Shown piece by piece: positions 17,885 through 26,213 of a stretch of 64,000 nt of DNA (positions are counted from its first letter, which is position 1; each line of letters starts with the position of its first letter). A program made the translations under genes and the position numbers. The notes beneath the pieces were generated by a model. The model made no database searches, had not been told where the DNA came from, and was given only the letters and a program-made list of their open reading frames with translations. The DNA is from Sulfitobacter albidus. GTDB taxonomy: Bacteria > Pseudomonadota > Alphaproteobacteria > Rhodobacterales > Rhodobacteraceae. The stretch spans positions 116,001 through 180,000 of the forward strand of contig NZ_CP073581.1 in NCBI RefSeq assembly GCF_018200035.1, given 5' to 3'.

Positions 17885-18639
17885 CGCGATTCTCGGCCAA
17901 CCTGGGGTTCTTGTGGATGGACCGCCCCCTGCCGGATGCGATCCGCGCGGCAAAGGCTGCGGGGTTTCACGCGGTTGAATGCCACTGGCCCTATGACACG
18001 CCCGCCGCCGATGTGCGCACAGCACTGGAGGAGACCGGCCTGCCGATGCTGGGCCTCAACACCCGGCGCGGCGATGTGGCGGGCGGGGAGAACGGGCTGT
18101 CGGCGCTGCCCGGACGCGAAGAGGAGGCCCGCGCGGCGATTGACGAGGCGATTTCCTACGCGCGGGCGACGGGTACGGGCGCGATCCACGTCATGGCCGG
18201 CTTTGCCGAGGGCCCGCAGGCCCACGCGGCGTTTGTCGGCAACCTGCGCCATGCCTGCGCGCAGGCCGCTGAGCTGACGATCCTGATTGAGCCGCTGAAC
18301 GCCCATGACGCACCGGGCTATTTCCTGCGCGACACCGCGCTGGCGGCAGATATCATTGCGGAGGTTGACGCACCCAACCTGAGGCTGATGTTCGATTGCT
18401 ACCACGTGGGCCGGACCGAGGGCGACGTGATTGACCGGCTCAATGCGCATCTGCCGCTGATCGGTCACGTGCAATTCGCTTCCGTCCCCGACCGGGGGGC
18501 GCCGGATCACGGTGAGGTCGATTATGCCAGCGTCTTTGCCGAACTGGCGCGGCTGGGCTGGGACGCGCCGCTGGGGGCTGAGTACAAGCCCGGTGGCGAT
18601 ACCGATGCGACACTTGGCTGGATGTCTATGGGCGCGTGA
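17881..18639 (+). CDS. otnI: 2-oxo-tetronate isomerase (hydroxypyruvate isomerase family)
   Basis: The ATG at 17881 overlaps the otnC stop by 4 bp and gives 252 residues. A xylose-isomerase-like TIM barrel of the Hyi/OtnI family: FSANLGFLWMDRPLPDAI at the start, LIEPLNAHDAPGYFL with the metal-binding Glu, LMFDCYHVGRTEGDV, and the C-terminal GAEYKPGGDTDATLGW. OtnI converts 2-oxo-tetronate to 3-oxo-tetronate, joining LtnD to OtnK. It closes the four-gene pathway; no transporter or regulator for threonate is adjacent. Confidence 0.93.
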   Translation: MTRFSANLGFLWMDRPLPDAIRAAKAAGFHAVECHWPYDTPAADVRTALEETGLPMLGLNTRRGDVAGGENGLSALPGREEEARAAIDEAISYARATGTGAIHVMAGFAEGPQAHAAFVGNLRHACAQAAELTILIEPLNAHDAPGYFLRDTALAADIIAEVDAPNLRLMFDCYHVGRTEGDVIDRLNAHLPLIGHVQFASVPDRGAPDHGEVDYASVFAELARLGWDAPLGAEYKPGGDTDATLGWMSMGA

Positions 18640-18703
18640 CGCGGCGACAGGCTTGCACGCGGCGCTTTAGGGCCGCACCAAGCCCCCAGCCAAAGGAGAC
18701 GCC

Positions 18704-18982
18704 ATGCAAATCTGGAATATCGAGATCACCGCACCGACGGGCAATTTCCGTGCCACCTTGCGGATCACCGACGACGGCGGAGAGATGGCGGGCAAGAATG
18801 GCGCAGGCCCGATGCTCGATTTGCAGCAAGACGGCGATAGCCTGCGCTGGGCTACACAGATCGAAAAACCGATGCCGATGAAGATGAAATTCGACGGCAC
18901 CGTTGACGGCGATCAGCTGTCGGGCACGGTCAAATTCGGGATCTTTGCCAAGGGCACATTCGAGGGCACGCGCGCGGCCTAA
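18704..18982 (+). CDS. Small hypothetical protein, 92 residues, beta-rich
   Basis: The ATG at 18704 has AAAGGAG 6 nt upstream. The sequence (MQIWNIEITAPTGNFRATLR...) is a run of short amphipathic strands with repeated charged turns and no signal peptide or membrane segment. Its ending DGDQLSGTVKFGIFAKGTFEGTRA resembles the short beta-repeat proteins found beside metabolic genes, but I do not recognise a named family. It ends in a 4-bp convergent overlap with the ABM gene on the other strand. Confidence 0.75.
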   Translation: MQIWNIEITAPTGNFRATLRITDDGGEMAGKNGAGPMLDLQQDGDSLRWATQIEKPMPMKMKFDGTVDGDQLSGTVKFGIFAKGTFEGTRAA

Positions 18983-19323
18983 CCGTGCAGCGCGCGGCTG
19001 TCGGCGGGCGCTTCATCGCGGTCGAACATGCCGTAGTCGCGGATCACATGGGCGATGCGCAGGTGGTAGTCGGCAAAGAAATCCGTGCGCCCGGCGCGCT
19101 GGGCGGCGCGGTGTTTCGTCAGCCTGCGCCAATCGTCAAGTGCGGCCTCGTCGCGGAAAAACGACAGCGACAGCAGCTTTTCGGGGTTGGTGAGGCTTTG
19201 GAAGCGTTCGACCGACAGAAACCCGTCAATTTCCTCGACGAGGGGCCGCATTTCGGCGGCCATGTCGAGGTAGTTCTGTTTCTTGTCGGCGTGCGGCTCG
19301 ACTTCGAAGATAACGGCAATCAT
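18979..19323 (-). CDS. Antibiotic biosynthesis monooxygenase (ABM) domain protein
   Basis: 114 residues with the ferredoxin-like ABM fold: [35 protein letters not shown], then [16 protein letters not shown] and the [20 protein letters not shown] helix-strand. Such small dimeric proteins are monooxygenases or lack known chemistry. The ATG overlaps the stop of the upstream NIPSNAP-like gene by 4 bp, so the pair is one transcript. Divergent ArsR-type gene upstream suggests shared control. Confidence 0.82.
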   Translation of the reverse strand: MIAVIFEVEPHADKKQNYLDMAAEMRPLVEEIDGFLSVERFQSLTNPEKLLSLSFFRDEAALDDWRRLTKHRAAQRAGRTDFFADYHLRIAHVIRDYGMFDRDEAPADSRALHG

Positions 19324-19643
19324 GCGGGCGCTCCGTGTGGGGTCGAGGCGAGTTTGAGAAACGTTCGGTCCTCGCGCAAGATGAATCGCTGCGATTGCGC
19401 AAAGGCATAGTTTTCGCGGCCCAGCGGATCTTCCGCCAGGCGGGCGCGGTAGACCTCATAGGCGGCGAGCGAGGGGATATTGTAGATCCCGTAGGCCAGT
19501 GTCGAGGATCCTTCGTGCGGGGCGAAATAGCCGATCAGATCCGCACCGCAGCGCGGGATCGCCTGACCCCAGTTGCGGGCGTATTGCCCGAACTCGGCGC
19601 GTTTCGTGGGATCGATCTGGTAGCGGATGATGCAGGTCAGCAT
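19320..19643 (-). CDS. NIPSNAP/dimeric alpha-beta barrel family protein
   Basis: The ATG at 19643 follows GGAGACCGCC and gives 107 residues: [20 protein letters not shown], then [20 protein letters not shown], then [19 protein letters not shown]. This is the usual NIPSNAP-type pattern, with a conserved aromatic-rich core. Function in bacteria is unassigned. It heads a two-gene transcript with the ABM gene and is divergent from the ArsR regulator at 19716 (72-bp shared region). Confidence 0.82.
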   Translation of the reverse strand: MLTCIIRYQIDPTKRAEFGQYARNWGQAIPRCGADLIGYFAPHEGSSTLAYGIYNIPSLAAYEVYRARLAEDPLGRENYAFAQSQRFILREDRTFLKLASTPHGAPA

Positions 19644-19715
19644 GGCGGTCTCCTTTTTGAGCTGCGTCAGGAATAGCGGATTGTGGCGCGGAGATGCTTC
19701 GGCTACGCTCGAAGT

Positions 19716-20396
19716 ATGAAGGAAGGGCCGGACATTTCGCGCATCGCCGCACTGATAGGGGATCCCGCGCGGGCCAATATGCTTGCCGCGTTGATGAGCG
19801 GAAAGGCCCTGACCGCGACCGAGCTTGCCGCCGAGGCGGGGGTGAGCGCACAGACCGCCAGCAGCCACCTCGCGCAGTTGGAGCGCGGCGGGCTGACACA
19901 CGTGCGGCGGTCGGGACGGCACAAATACATCTCGCTCGCCGGGCCCGAGGTCGGTGCCGTGCTGGAGGCGCTGATGGGGTTGGCCGCAGGGCAGGGTCAT
20001 TTGCGCACGCGCACCGGCCCCCGCGACGCGGCACTGCGCGAGGCGCGGGTGTGTTATAATCATCTTGCGGGCGCGCGGGGCATTGCAATGTTCGATGCGA
20101 TGGTGGCGCGGGGGGATCTGCGGCTGGACCGGGACGCTGTTGACCTCACCGAGCGGGGGCGCAGCTTTGTCGCGGAATTCGGCGTTGATCTGGAGGGTTT
20201 GAGCAAGGGGCGCGCCGTTCTATGCCGCCCCTGTCTGGATTGGAGTGCCCGGCGCAGCCATCTGGCGGGCAGTCTGGGCCGCGCGATGCTGGCGCGGATG
20301 GAGGCGCTGGGCTGGGCGCGGCGCGCGCGGGGCAGCCGGGCGGTACTGTTCACCCCCGAAGGCGCGCGGGCATTTGAGGCGGCGTTCCGGATCTAG
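19716..20396 (+). CDS. ArsR-family winged-helix transcriptional regulator
   Basis: The ATG at 19716 gives 226 residues. Residues 8-80 are an ArsR winged helix: [20 protein letters not shown], recognition helix [18 protein letters not shown], wing [14 protein letters not shown]. The C-terminal 130 residues are not the usual short ArsR tail and include [19 protein letters not shown]. Two Cys (CRPC) are present but not the classic metal site. It is divergent from the NIPSNAP/ABM pair, which it may repress; the signal is unknown. Confidence 0.86.
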   Translation: MKEGPDISRIAALIGDPARANMLAALMSGKALTATELAAEAGVSAQTASSHLAQLERGGLTHVRRSGRHKYISLAGPEVGAVLEALMGLAAGQGHLRTRTGPRDAALREARVCYNHLAGARGIAMFDAMVARGDLRLDRDAVDLTERGRSFVAEFGVDLEGLSKGRAVLCRPCLDWSARRSHLAGSLGRAMLARMEALGWARRARGSRAVLFTPEGARAFEAAFRI

Positions 20397-20461
20397 CGTT
20401 TCACCGGTATGCTGGGGAGAGCGGGATCAGGCGTTCTGCGATCAGGACGTTTTGGAGGGCG

Positions 20462-21898
20462 TCAGCCGTCGCTTTCGCTCTCGGTTTCGGTTTCCGCATC
20501 GGGTGCGGGCGACGTGAGCGCGCCGTTTTCCCAGTTGCCTGAAGCTTCCTCGCCACTCGCGTAGCGCATGGTGCCCACGCCCTGACGTTTGCCGTCGGCA
20601 AAGCTGCCCACGTAGATGTCGCCATTGGCGTAGGTTGCGCGGCCGTCGCCGTCGATCTGCCCGTCCGCCCAGGATCCTTCGTAGACAAAACCGCTAGGCA
20701 TCGTGATCTTGCCCTCGCCGTGGCGCAGCCCGTCACGGAACGCGCCTTCGTAGACCGTGCCATCGGGGTAGGTTGCCACACCCGTGCCGTGGCGCAGACC
20801 GTCTTTCCAACCGCCCTGATAGACACGCCCGTCGGGGTAGCTGAGCCGCCCTTGCCCTTCGTTGCGGGCGTTCACGAAACCGCCCTCGTAGACCATGCCG
20901 TTGGGGAAGGTTGCCGTGCCTTGCCCCTCGATCACGCCGGCGGCCCAATCCCCTTCGTAGGTGGAGCCGTCGGGATAGGTGATCTTCCCCGGTCCTTCGG
21001 CGAGATTATCGCGAAACTGGCCGGTCTGGACCGATCCATCGGGGTAGGTCACCGTCCCTTGCCCTTCGGCGCGGCCTTCGACCCATTCGCCTTCGTAGAT
21101 ATAGCCATCCGCACCGGTGAACGTGCCGGTGCCGTGGCGCTGATCGTCCAGATAGGCGCCCGTGTAGGTGTCACCGGCAGCCGTGGTCGAGGTACCGATG
21201 CCCTCGCGGCGCCCGTCGACAAAATCACCCTCGTAGGTGTCGCCATTGGCCTGCGTGATCTTGCCCTTGCCGTTGAGCTGCCCTCCCGACCACTGGCCGC
21301 TCATGGTGAAGCCGTCGGGGTGGGTGAGCGTGCCCTCCCCCGAGCGGGTGCCGTTCACGACCGTCCCTTCATAGACCGCCCCCTCGGCGTCCTTGATGAC
21401 CGCCTGTCCGGTGGCCGCGCCATCGACCCAATCGCCGCGATATTCGTAGCCCGAGGGCAGTTGCAGCACGCCCTTCCCGTGGCGTTTGCCATTGCGAAAG
21501 CTGCCTTCGTAACGCTCTCCGCTGGCGTGGATCGCCACGCCCTGACCGACGATCGTGCCGGCCTGCCACTCGCCCTCATAGGTGCCGCCATCCGCCATGG
21601 TGATCTTGCCGATGCCTTCGGGCTTGCCCTTGGCGAATTCGCCCTCGTAGACGGAGCCGTTGGCGAACCGCGCCACCCCGCTGCCGCGGATCTCGCCTTC
21701 GACCCATTGGCCGGTGTATTGGTAGCCGTTGGGCAGGGTGTAGGTGCCCGTGCCGTGCTGCAACCCGTCCTTGAACGTGCCCTCATAGACGCCGCCATCG
21801 TCGTATTGCTTGCTCAGCACCTGTGTGTTCTGCGCGTGCACGGGCGTGGCGAGCAGGAGGGGCGCGGCAAGCGCGAAGAGGATCGGGCGAAGGGTCAT
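20462..21898 (-). CDS. Secreted MORN-repeat protein (19 repeats)
   Basis: 478 residues: a Sec signal peptide (LRPILFALAAPLLLATPVHAQ), then nineteen 23-residue MORN units spanning residues ~33-465, and an acidic tail (DAETETESESDG). The units follow the consensus VYEGxFxDGxxHGxGxxTxPDG. MORN proteins in eukaryotes bind membranes or scaffold; bacterial roles are largely unknown. The beta-hairpin array is predicted to be periplasmic. Divergent from nadE. The repeats are diverged at the DNA level, as expected for an old array. Confidence 0.9.
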   Translation of the reverse strand: MTLRPILFALAAPLLLATPVHAQNTQVLSKQYDDGGVYEGTFKDGLQHGTGTYTLPNGYQYTGQWVEGEIRGSGVARFANGSVYEGEFAKGKPEGIGKITMADGGTYEGEWQAGTIVGQGVAIHASGERYEGSFRNGKRHGKGVLQLPSGYEYRGDWVDGAATGQAVIKDAEGAVYEGTVVNGTRSGEGTLTHPDGFTMSGQWSGGQLNGKGKITQANGDTYEGDFVDGRREGIGTSTTAAGDTYTGAYLDDQRHGTGTFTGADGYIYEGEWVEGRAEGQGTVTYPDGSVQTGQFRDNLAEGPGKITYPDGSTYEGDWAAGVIEGQGTATFPNGMVYEGGFVNARNEGQGRLSYPDGRVYQGGWKDGLRHGTGVATYPDGTVYEGAFRDGLRHGEGKITMPSGFVYEGSWADGQIDGDGRATYANGDIYVGSFADGKRQGVGTMRYASGEEASGNWENGALTSPAPDAETETESESDG

Positions 21899-22075
21899 GG
21901 CTGTCCTGTCGTCTGTCTGGCGGGCGTCCGGTGCGCCGCTTGGGTCAGCGCAAGAGTAAGCGGGGCGGTCGCGGGGGGCAACGCCTTTTGCGTGCGGCGG
22001 CGGTGCGGTGCCGCAGGGGTTTCCCCGGCCCCGTGATCTGCTACATCAGCGGTAACGCACGAGGAAGGGACAGCT

Positions 22076-23734
22076 ATGGCAGACCGGTTTCGCATCACCC
22101 TGGGGCAGCTGAACCCGACCGTCGGGGATCTGGCGGGCAACGCCGCCCTTGCGCGCGAGGCGTGGGAGGCGGGCAAGCAGTCGGGTGCCGATCTGGTGGC
22201 GCTGCCCGAGATGTTTATCACCGGCTACAACGCGCAGGATCTGGTCATGCGCCGGGCCTTCCAGCTGGATGTGATGACGCATATCGAGGCGCTTGCGGCG
22301 GATTGTGCCGACGGCCCCGCGCTGGCCATCGGGGCGCCCTGGGCCGAGGGGGCCGCGCTTTATAACGCCTATCTCATTCTCAAGGGCGGCAAGATTGCGT
22401 CCCGCGTGCTCAAGCATCATCTGCCGAACGAGACCGTCTTTGACGAGGTGCGGATATTCGACAGTGGCCCGCTGGGCGGCCCCTATTCGGTGGGCAATAC
22501 GCGCATCGGCTCCCCGATCTGCGAGGATGCGTGGCACGAGGACGTGGCCGAAACGCTGGCGGAGACGGGCGCGGAGTTTTTGCTGGTGCCCAATGGCTCG
22601 CCCTACTACCGGGGCAAGTTCGACACGCGGCTGAGCCACATGGTCAGCCGGGTGGTAGAGACCGATCTGCCGCTGATCTACCTCAACATGGTGGGCGGGC
22701 AGGACGATCAGGTTTTCGACGGGGCGAGCTTTGGTCTCAACCCCGGCGGCAAGCTGGCGTTTCAGATGCCTGCGTTCGATAGTGCCATCTCTCACGTTGA
22801 TCTCGAGCGCGGCCCGGAAGGCTGGCGCATCGCGCAGGGCGAGATCGTGGCGCAGCCCGACGACTGGACGCAGGATTACCGGGTGATGGTGACGGCGCTG
22901 CGCGACTACATGCGCAAGACCGGGTTCAAAAAGGTGCTACTGGGGATGTCCGGCGGCATCGATTCCGCCTTGGTCGCGACGATTGCCGTGGATGCGCTGG
23001 GTGCAGACAACGTGCGCTGCGTGATGCTGCCATCGGAATATACCTCGCAAGGCTCGCTCGACGATGCCAAGGCCTGCGCGCAGGCGCTGGGCGCGCGCTA
23101 TGACTTCGTGCCGATCAAGGAAGGACGCGAGGCGATCACCAATACCCTCGCCCCCCTGTTCGAAGGCACCGACGAAGGGCTGACCGAGGAGAACATCCAG
23201 TCGCGCCTGCGCGGTCTGCTGTTGATGGCGCTGAGCAACAAATTCGGTGAGATGCTGCTGACCACCGGCAATAAGTCCGAGGTCGCGGTGGGCTATGCCA
23301 CGATCTACGGCGATATGTCGGGCGGCTATAACCCGATCAAGGATCTGTACAAAATGCGGGTGTTCGAGACCTGCCGCTGGCGCAACGCAAACCACCATGA
23401 CTGGATGATGGGCCCCGCGGGCGAGGTCATCCCGCCCGCGATCATCGACAAACCCCCCTCGGCGGAACTGCGCGAGGATCAAAAGGACAGCGATAGCCTG
23501 CCCGACTATCCCGAACTGGACGCGATCCTGGAAATCCTCGTGGATGAGGCGGGATCGGTGGCCGATGCGGTTGCAGCCGGGTTCGCCCGCGAGACGGTCA
23601 AGAAGGTCGAGCATCTGGTCTATATCTCGGAATACAAACGCTTTCAGTCCGCGCCCGGTGCGCGGTTGACGAAGGGGGCGTTCTGGCTTGACCGTCGCTA
23701 TCCCATCGTGAACCGCTGGCGCGATCCCAGCTGA
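22076..23734 (+). CDS. nadE: Glutamine-dependent NAD+ synthetase
   Basis: 552 residues in two domains. N-terminal nitrilase-type glutaminase (residues 1-265): catalytic Glu in ALPEMFITGYN, Lys in KHHLPNETVF, nucleophile C149 in GSPICEDAWHED. C-terminal NAD synthase: the ATP-binding SGGIDSA starts at residue 292, and TTGNKSEVAVGYATIYGD is the usual active-site loop. It amidates deamido-NAD with ammonia from glutamine. Start ATG has a GGAAGG-like site 6 nt upstream. nadD also occurs in this window at 50441. Confidence 0.96.
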   Translation: MADRFRITLGQLNPTVGDLAGNAALAREAWEAGKQSGADLVALPEMFITGYNAQDLVMRRAFQLDVMTHIEALAADCADGPALAIGAPWAEGAALYNAYLILKGGKIASRVLKHHLPNETVFDEVRIFDSGPLGGPYSVGNTRIGSPICEDAWHEDVAETLAETGAEFLLVPNGSPYYRGKFDTRLSHMVSRVVETDLPLIYLNMVGGQDDQVFDGASFGLNPGGKLAFQMPAFDSAISHVDLERGPEGWRIAQGEIVAQPDDWTQDYRVMVTALRDYMRKTGFKKVLLGMSGGIDSALVATIAVDALGADNVRCVMLPSEYTSQGSLDDAKACAQALGARYDFVPIKEGREAITNTLAPLFEGTDEGLTEENIQSRLRGLLLMALSNKFGEMLLTTGNKSEVAVGYATIYGDMSGGYNPIKDLYKMRVFETCRWRNANHHDWMMGPAGEVIPPAIIDKPPSAELREDQKDSDSLPDYPELDAILEILVDEAGSVADAVAAGFARETVKKVEHLVYISEYKRFQSAPGARLTKGAFWLDRRYPIVNRWRDPS

Positions 23735-23735
23735 G

Positions 23736-24203
23736 ATGCGCGCGCCCGTGGCCTGGTACGCGCCGCGTGCGCGGATGTGGGTTCTGGTGGGGCTTGCTGT
23801 CGTCATGATCGCGGTGTCCGGCGTGGCCACACTGGTGATGCCGCCGGTGGGCATTGCGGGGATCGTGTTCTTTGGCGCGTGTCTGGCGGTAATCATCGCA
23901 GGCGCGCTGCGGCGCAAGCCGATTGTCGCGCTTGTCGATGCGGGGATATTCATCTGGCAGTATCCCTTCATGGGGTGGGAGGAATTTGGCGGCGCCGAGG
24001 TATACCGGTCTTCGGGCGAGATTTTTCTGGTGCTGCACGCCCGTGATCCCGGTGCATATCTTGCGCGGATGGGGCCGTTGCGCAGACGATGGGCGCAGAT
24101 GAACGCTGCGTTGATGCCGGGATCCGCGTTCGTATCGGCGCGGGCCTTGCCGGTTGCCGCAACAGACGTCGCCGCGCGGATCAACGCGCACACGGGCGCG
24201 TGA
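23736..24203 (+). CDS. Hypothetical membrane protein, 155 residues
   Basis: Starts 1 bp after the nadE stop, so probably co-transcribed. Two hydrophobic segments occupy about residues 12-32 and 36-60, followed by a soluble region (VDAGIFIWQYPFMGWEEFGGAEVYRSSGEIFLVL) resembling the PH-like or DUF domain of small two-helix membrane proteins. The C-terminus is Ala-rich. No named family recognised. It may simply be carried in the nadE transcript. Confidence 0.75.
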   Translation: MRAPVAWYAPRARMWVLVGLAVVMIAVSGVATLVMPPVGIAGIVFFGACLAVIIAGALRRKPIVALVDAGIFIWQYPFMGWEEFGGAEVYRSSGEIFLVLHARDPGAYLARMGPLRRRWAQMNAALMPGSAFVSARALPVAATDVAARINAHTGA

Positions 24204-24255
24204 CTTGCCATCCGTCCGGGGCTGCCGCACCCTTACCGGAACCAGAGGAAGGAAC

Positions 24256-25047
24256 ATGCCGATGATCCGCGTGCTATCCGCAATTTTCGCCCTATGCGCC
24301 GCCACGCAGGCCTTGGCCTGCGGAGAGACGAGCGTCTGCCCGGTCGGTGAGCGGCATTATCAGATTTCCTTCCCAGAAGGGCACGAGGCGGGCGCGCCGA
24401 TCGGCGCGCTGCTGTGGTCGCACGGCTATCGCGGCTCGTCGGCTGGGGTGATGCGCAACGGGTCGCTCAAACGGATGGTGCACGATCACGGGCTTGCGCT
24501 GATCGCGATGCAGGGTGTGGGCGGCACGTGGGATCTGCCACTGGGCCCGCGTACCTTTGACAGCACGGGTGCGGAGGAGTTTGCGTATTTCGAGGCGGTT
24601 ATCGCCGATGCGGCGCAGCGGTTTGCCGTCGATACCGACCGCCTGATCGCCAGCGGGTTCAGCGCGGGCGGCATGGTGACATGGTATCTGGCGTGCAAGC
24701 GGCCGGACAGTTTTGCCGGGTTCATTCCCGTTTCGGGCACCTATTGGCTGCGCCCGCCCGACAGCTGCGAAACACCCGCGGCGAGCCTTGTGCACATCCA
24801 CGGTGACAGTGACCGCACCGTACCGCTGAACGGGCGCCCCATCGGGGGGACGAAGCAGGGCGAGGTGTCGGCAGCTTTGGCGCAGTACGTCGCGATCGGT
24901 GCTTTCGGCCCGGCGCAGAGCGCGCGGCACGGCGATCTGCGCTGCGAGGAACGCGGGAACGCGCGTGGTGATATACTGGAGTTCTGCCTTTTCGAGGGGG
25001 CCATTCGTTTCGGACCGAATACCTTTCCCACGGGATCGAGCGGTTGA
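24256..25047 (+). CDS. Secreted alpha/beta-hydrolase, LpqC/polyhydroxybutyrate depolymerase-like
   Basis: The ATG at 24256 follows AGGAAGG at good spacing and gives 263 residues with a Sec signal peptide (IRVLSAIFALCAATQALA). The mature part has the nucleophile elbow GFSAGG, the oxyanion LLWSHGYRG segment and HIHGDSDRTVPLNG carrying the acid and part of the His region, as in esterase family CE1/PHB depolymerase proteins. Five to six Cys could form disulphides. Probably a periplasmic or secreted esterase of unknown substrate; monocistronic. Confidence 0.85.
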   Translation: MPMIRVLSAIFALCAATQALACGETSVCPVGERHYQISFPEGHEAGAPIGALLWSHGYRGSSAGVMRNGSLKRMVHDHGLALIAMQGVGGTWDLPLGPRTFDSTGAEEFAYFEAVIADAAQRFAVDTDRLIASGFSAGGMVTWYLACKRPDSFAGFIPVSGTYWLRPPDSCETPAASLVHIHGDSDRTVPLNGRPIGGTKQGEVSAALAQYVAIGAFGPAQSARHGDLRCEERGNARGDILEFCLFEGAIRFGPNTFPTGSSG

Positions 25048-25094
25048 AGGCGGCGGGGCAGCTCTAGGCCGCAGGCCGATCGCTGCCCGCCGGG

Positions 25095-25126
25095 CGCTCC
25101 CCATCCCGCTGTCGGGACGGGGAGCG
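25095..25126. terminator. Hairpin between convergent hydrolase genes
   Basis: Arms CGCTCCCC and GGGGAGCG continue into CCCG/CGGG after one mismatch, giving a strong stem of about 13 pairs with a CTGT loop. No T-run on either side; it separates convergent genes ending at 25047 and 25132. Confidence 0.5.
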
Positions 25127-25131
25127 GGATG

Positions 25132-26061
25132 TTACAGCAACAATTGGTAGCTGTGCGGCACGTATTCGAAAGCGTCGTCCTTTGACGCGACGTAGCCAAT
25201 GCCCGGGAAGGGCATGTGGTAGCCCACAAACGGCACCTTGTCGGCCGCAAGCATCCCGAGGATGCGTCGACGGGTGGCCGCGGCGGCGGTCTTGTCCATG
25301 TCGAACTTCACCTCCCAGTCGGGATGCGCCAGCGACCAGACGTAGTGGTTGGCAAAGTCCGCCCCCAGCACAAGCTGCTGACCGTCTGACTCCAGCATGT
25401 AGGTCATGTGCCCGGGCGTGTGACCAAACGCGGCCATTGCCGTGACGCCCGATGCGACGCTTCCGCCATCGTCGAGCATCGTCATCTCATCGGCCAGCGG
25501 GCGGACCTTGGCCTCGAACGGATCACTGCCCTGCGCGGCCCAGGCGTCGAACTCAGCCGAGCCGGTGACATAGCTGGCGTTGGCAAAGGTGCGCGCGCCG
25601 TCGTCGCCCGTCAGCCCGCCGATGTGATCGCCGTGCATGTGGGTGATCACGACCGTATCGACCTGATCGGCGGTGTAGCCTGCCGCCTCAAGGGCCGCGA
25701 CGGTAGCGGCGCCTTGCAGGCCCGCATCGAAAAGGATCAGCGATTCCCCGGTGTTCACCACAGTGGGGGTAAAGAAGAACTGCGAGACATCCGTGGGAAT
25801 GTTCGCGGCCTCGGACGCCTCGGCAAAGGCGGCATCATCGACGTTGAGGCCGAAGATGCTGTGCGGATTTTCTACCGCGCGGGTGCCTGCGAGCAGGGTC
25901 GTGACCTCGAACTGGCCCAGCGTCACCCGCTGGAAAGGCGCGCCGCCGGCGCCCATCATCGGGGCGGCTGCCCGCGCCATCTGGCCTGTCGCGGCGGCAA
26001 GCGGAAGGGCGGCGGCGCCTGTGAGGGCCGCGCGTCGGGAAAGTCTGAAGGGGGTGTTCAT
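25132..26061 (-). CDS. Tat-exported metallo-beta-lactamase-fold hydrolase
   Basis: The ATG at 26061 follows GGAGACCGGATA and gives 309 residues beginning with a Tat signal (LSRRAALTGAAALPLAAA). The MBL metal motif HMHGDHIGG appears near residue 150, with further ligands in MAAFGHTPGHM, DFAN and VGYHMPFPG. The domain order is that of the MBL hydrolase family that includes lactonases; substrate unknown. Divergent from gltX, with a CRP-type palindrome in the shared 152-bp region. Confidence 0.86.
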   Translation of the reverse strand: MNTPFRLSRRAALTGAAALPLAAATGQMARAAAPMMGAGGAPFQRVTLGQFEVTTLLAGTRAVENPHSIFGLNVDDAAFAEASEAANIPTDVSQFFFTPTVVNTGESLILFDAGLQGAATVAALEAAGYTADQVDTVVITHMHGDHIGGLTGDDGARTFANASYVTGSAEFDAWAAQGSDPFEAKVRPLADEMTMLDDGGSVASGVTAMAAFGHTPGHMTYMLESDGQQLVLGADFANHYVWSLAHPDWEVKFDMDKTAAAATRRRILGMLAADKVPFVGYHMPFPGIGYVASKDDAFEYVPHSYQLLL

Positions 26062-26117
26062 TATCCGGTCTCCTGTTGTGACAGACCACACATAGCCCGG
26101 TCCCCAAACTTTTCCGG

Positions 26118-26133
26118 TGTGAAGTTTATCACA
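26118..26133. promoter_or_regulatory. CRP/FNR-superfamily-type palindrome
   Basis: TGTGA-N6-TCACA (TGTGAAGTTTATCACA) is a perfect match to the CRP half-site consensus. It lies 57 bp upstream of the MBL gene and 81 bp upstream of gltX, between the divergent genes. Which of the many Crp/Fnr-family regulators of this group would use it is unknown. Confidence 0.45.
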
Positions 26134-26213
26134 TTGGCGTGGGGGGTGTATTTCGTGCGTTGCTGGACAATTCTGCGGCGCTATGACAGTCAGCCTCGCA
26201 ACAGGAGGCCCCT

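Noticed and set aside
21300..21900. MORN array as a DNA repeat or CRISPR-like locus
   Set aside because: The 69-bp periodicity is protein-level; units are diverged at DNA level and there are no spacers.
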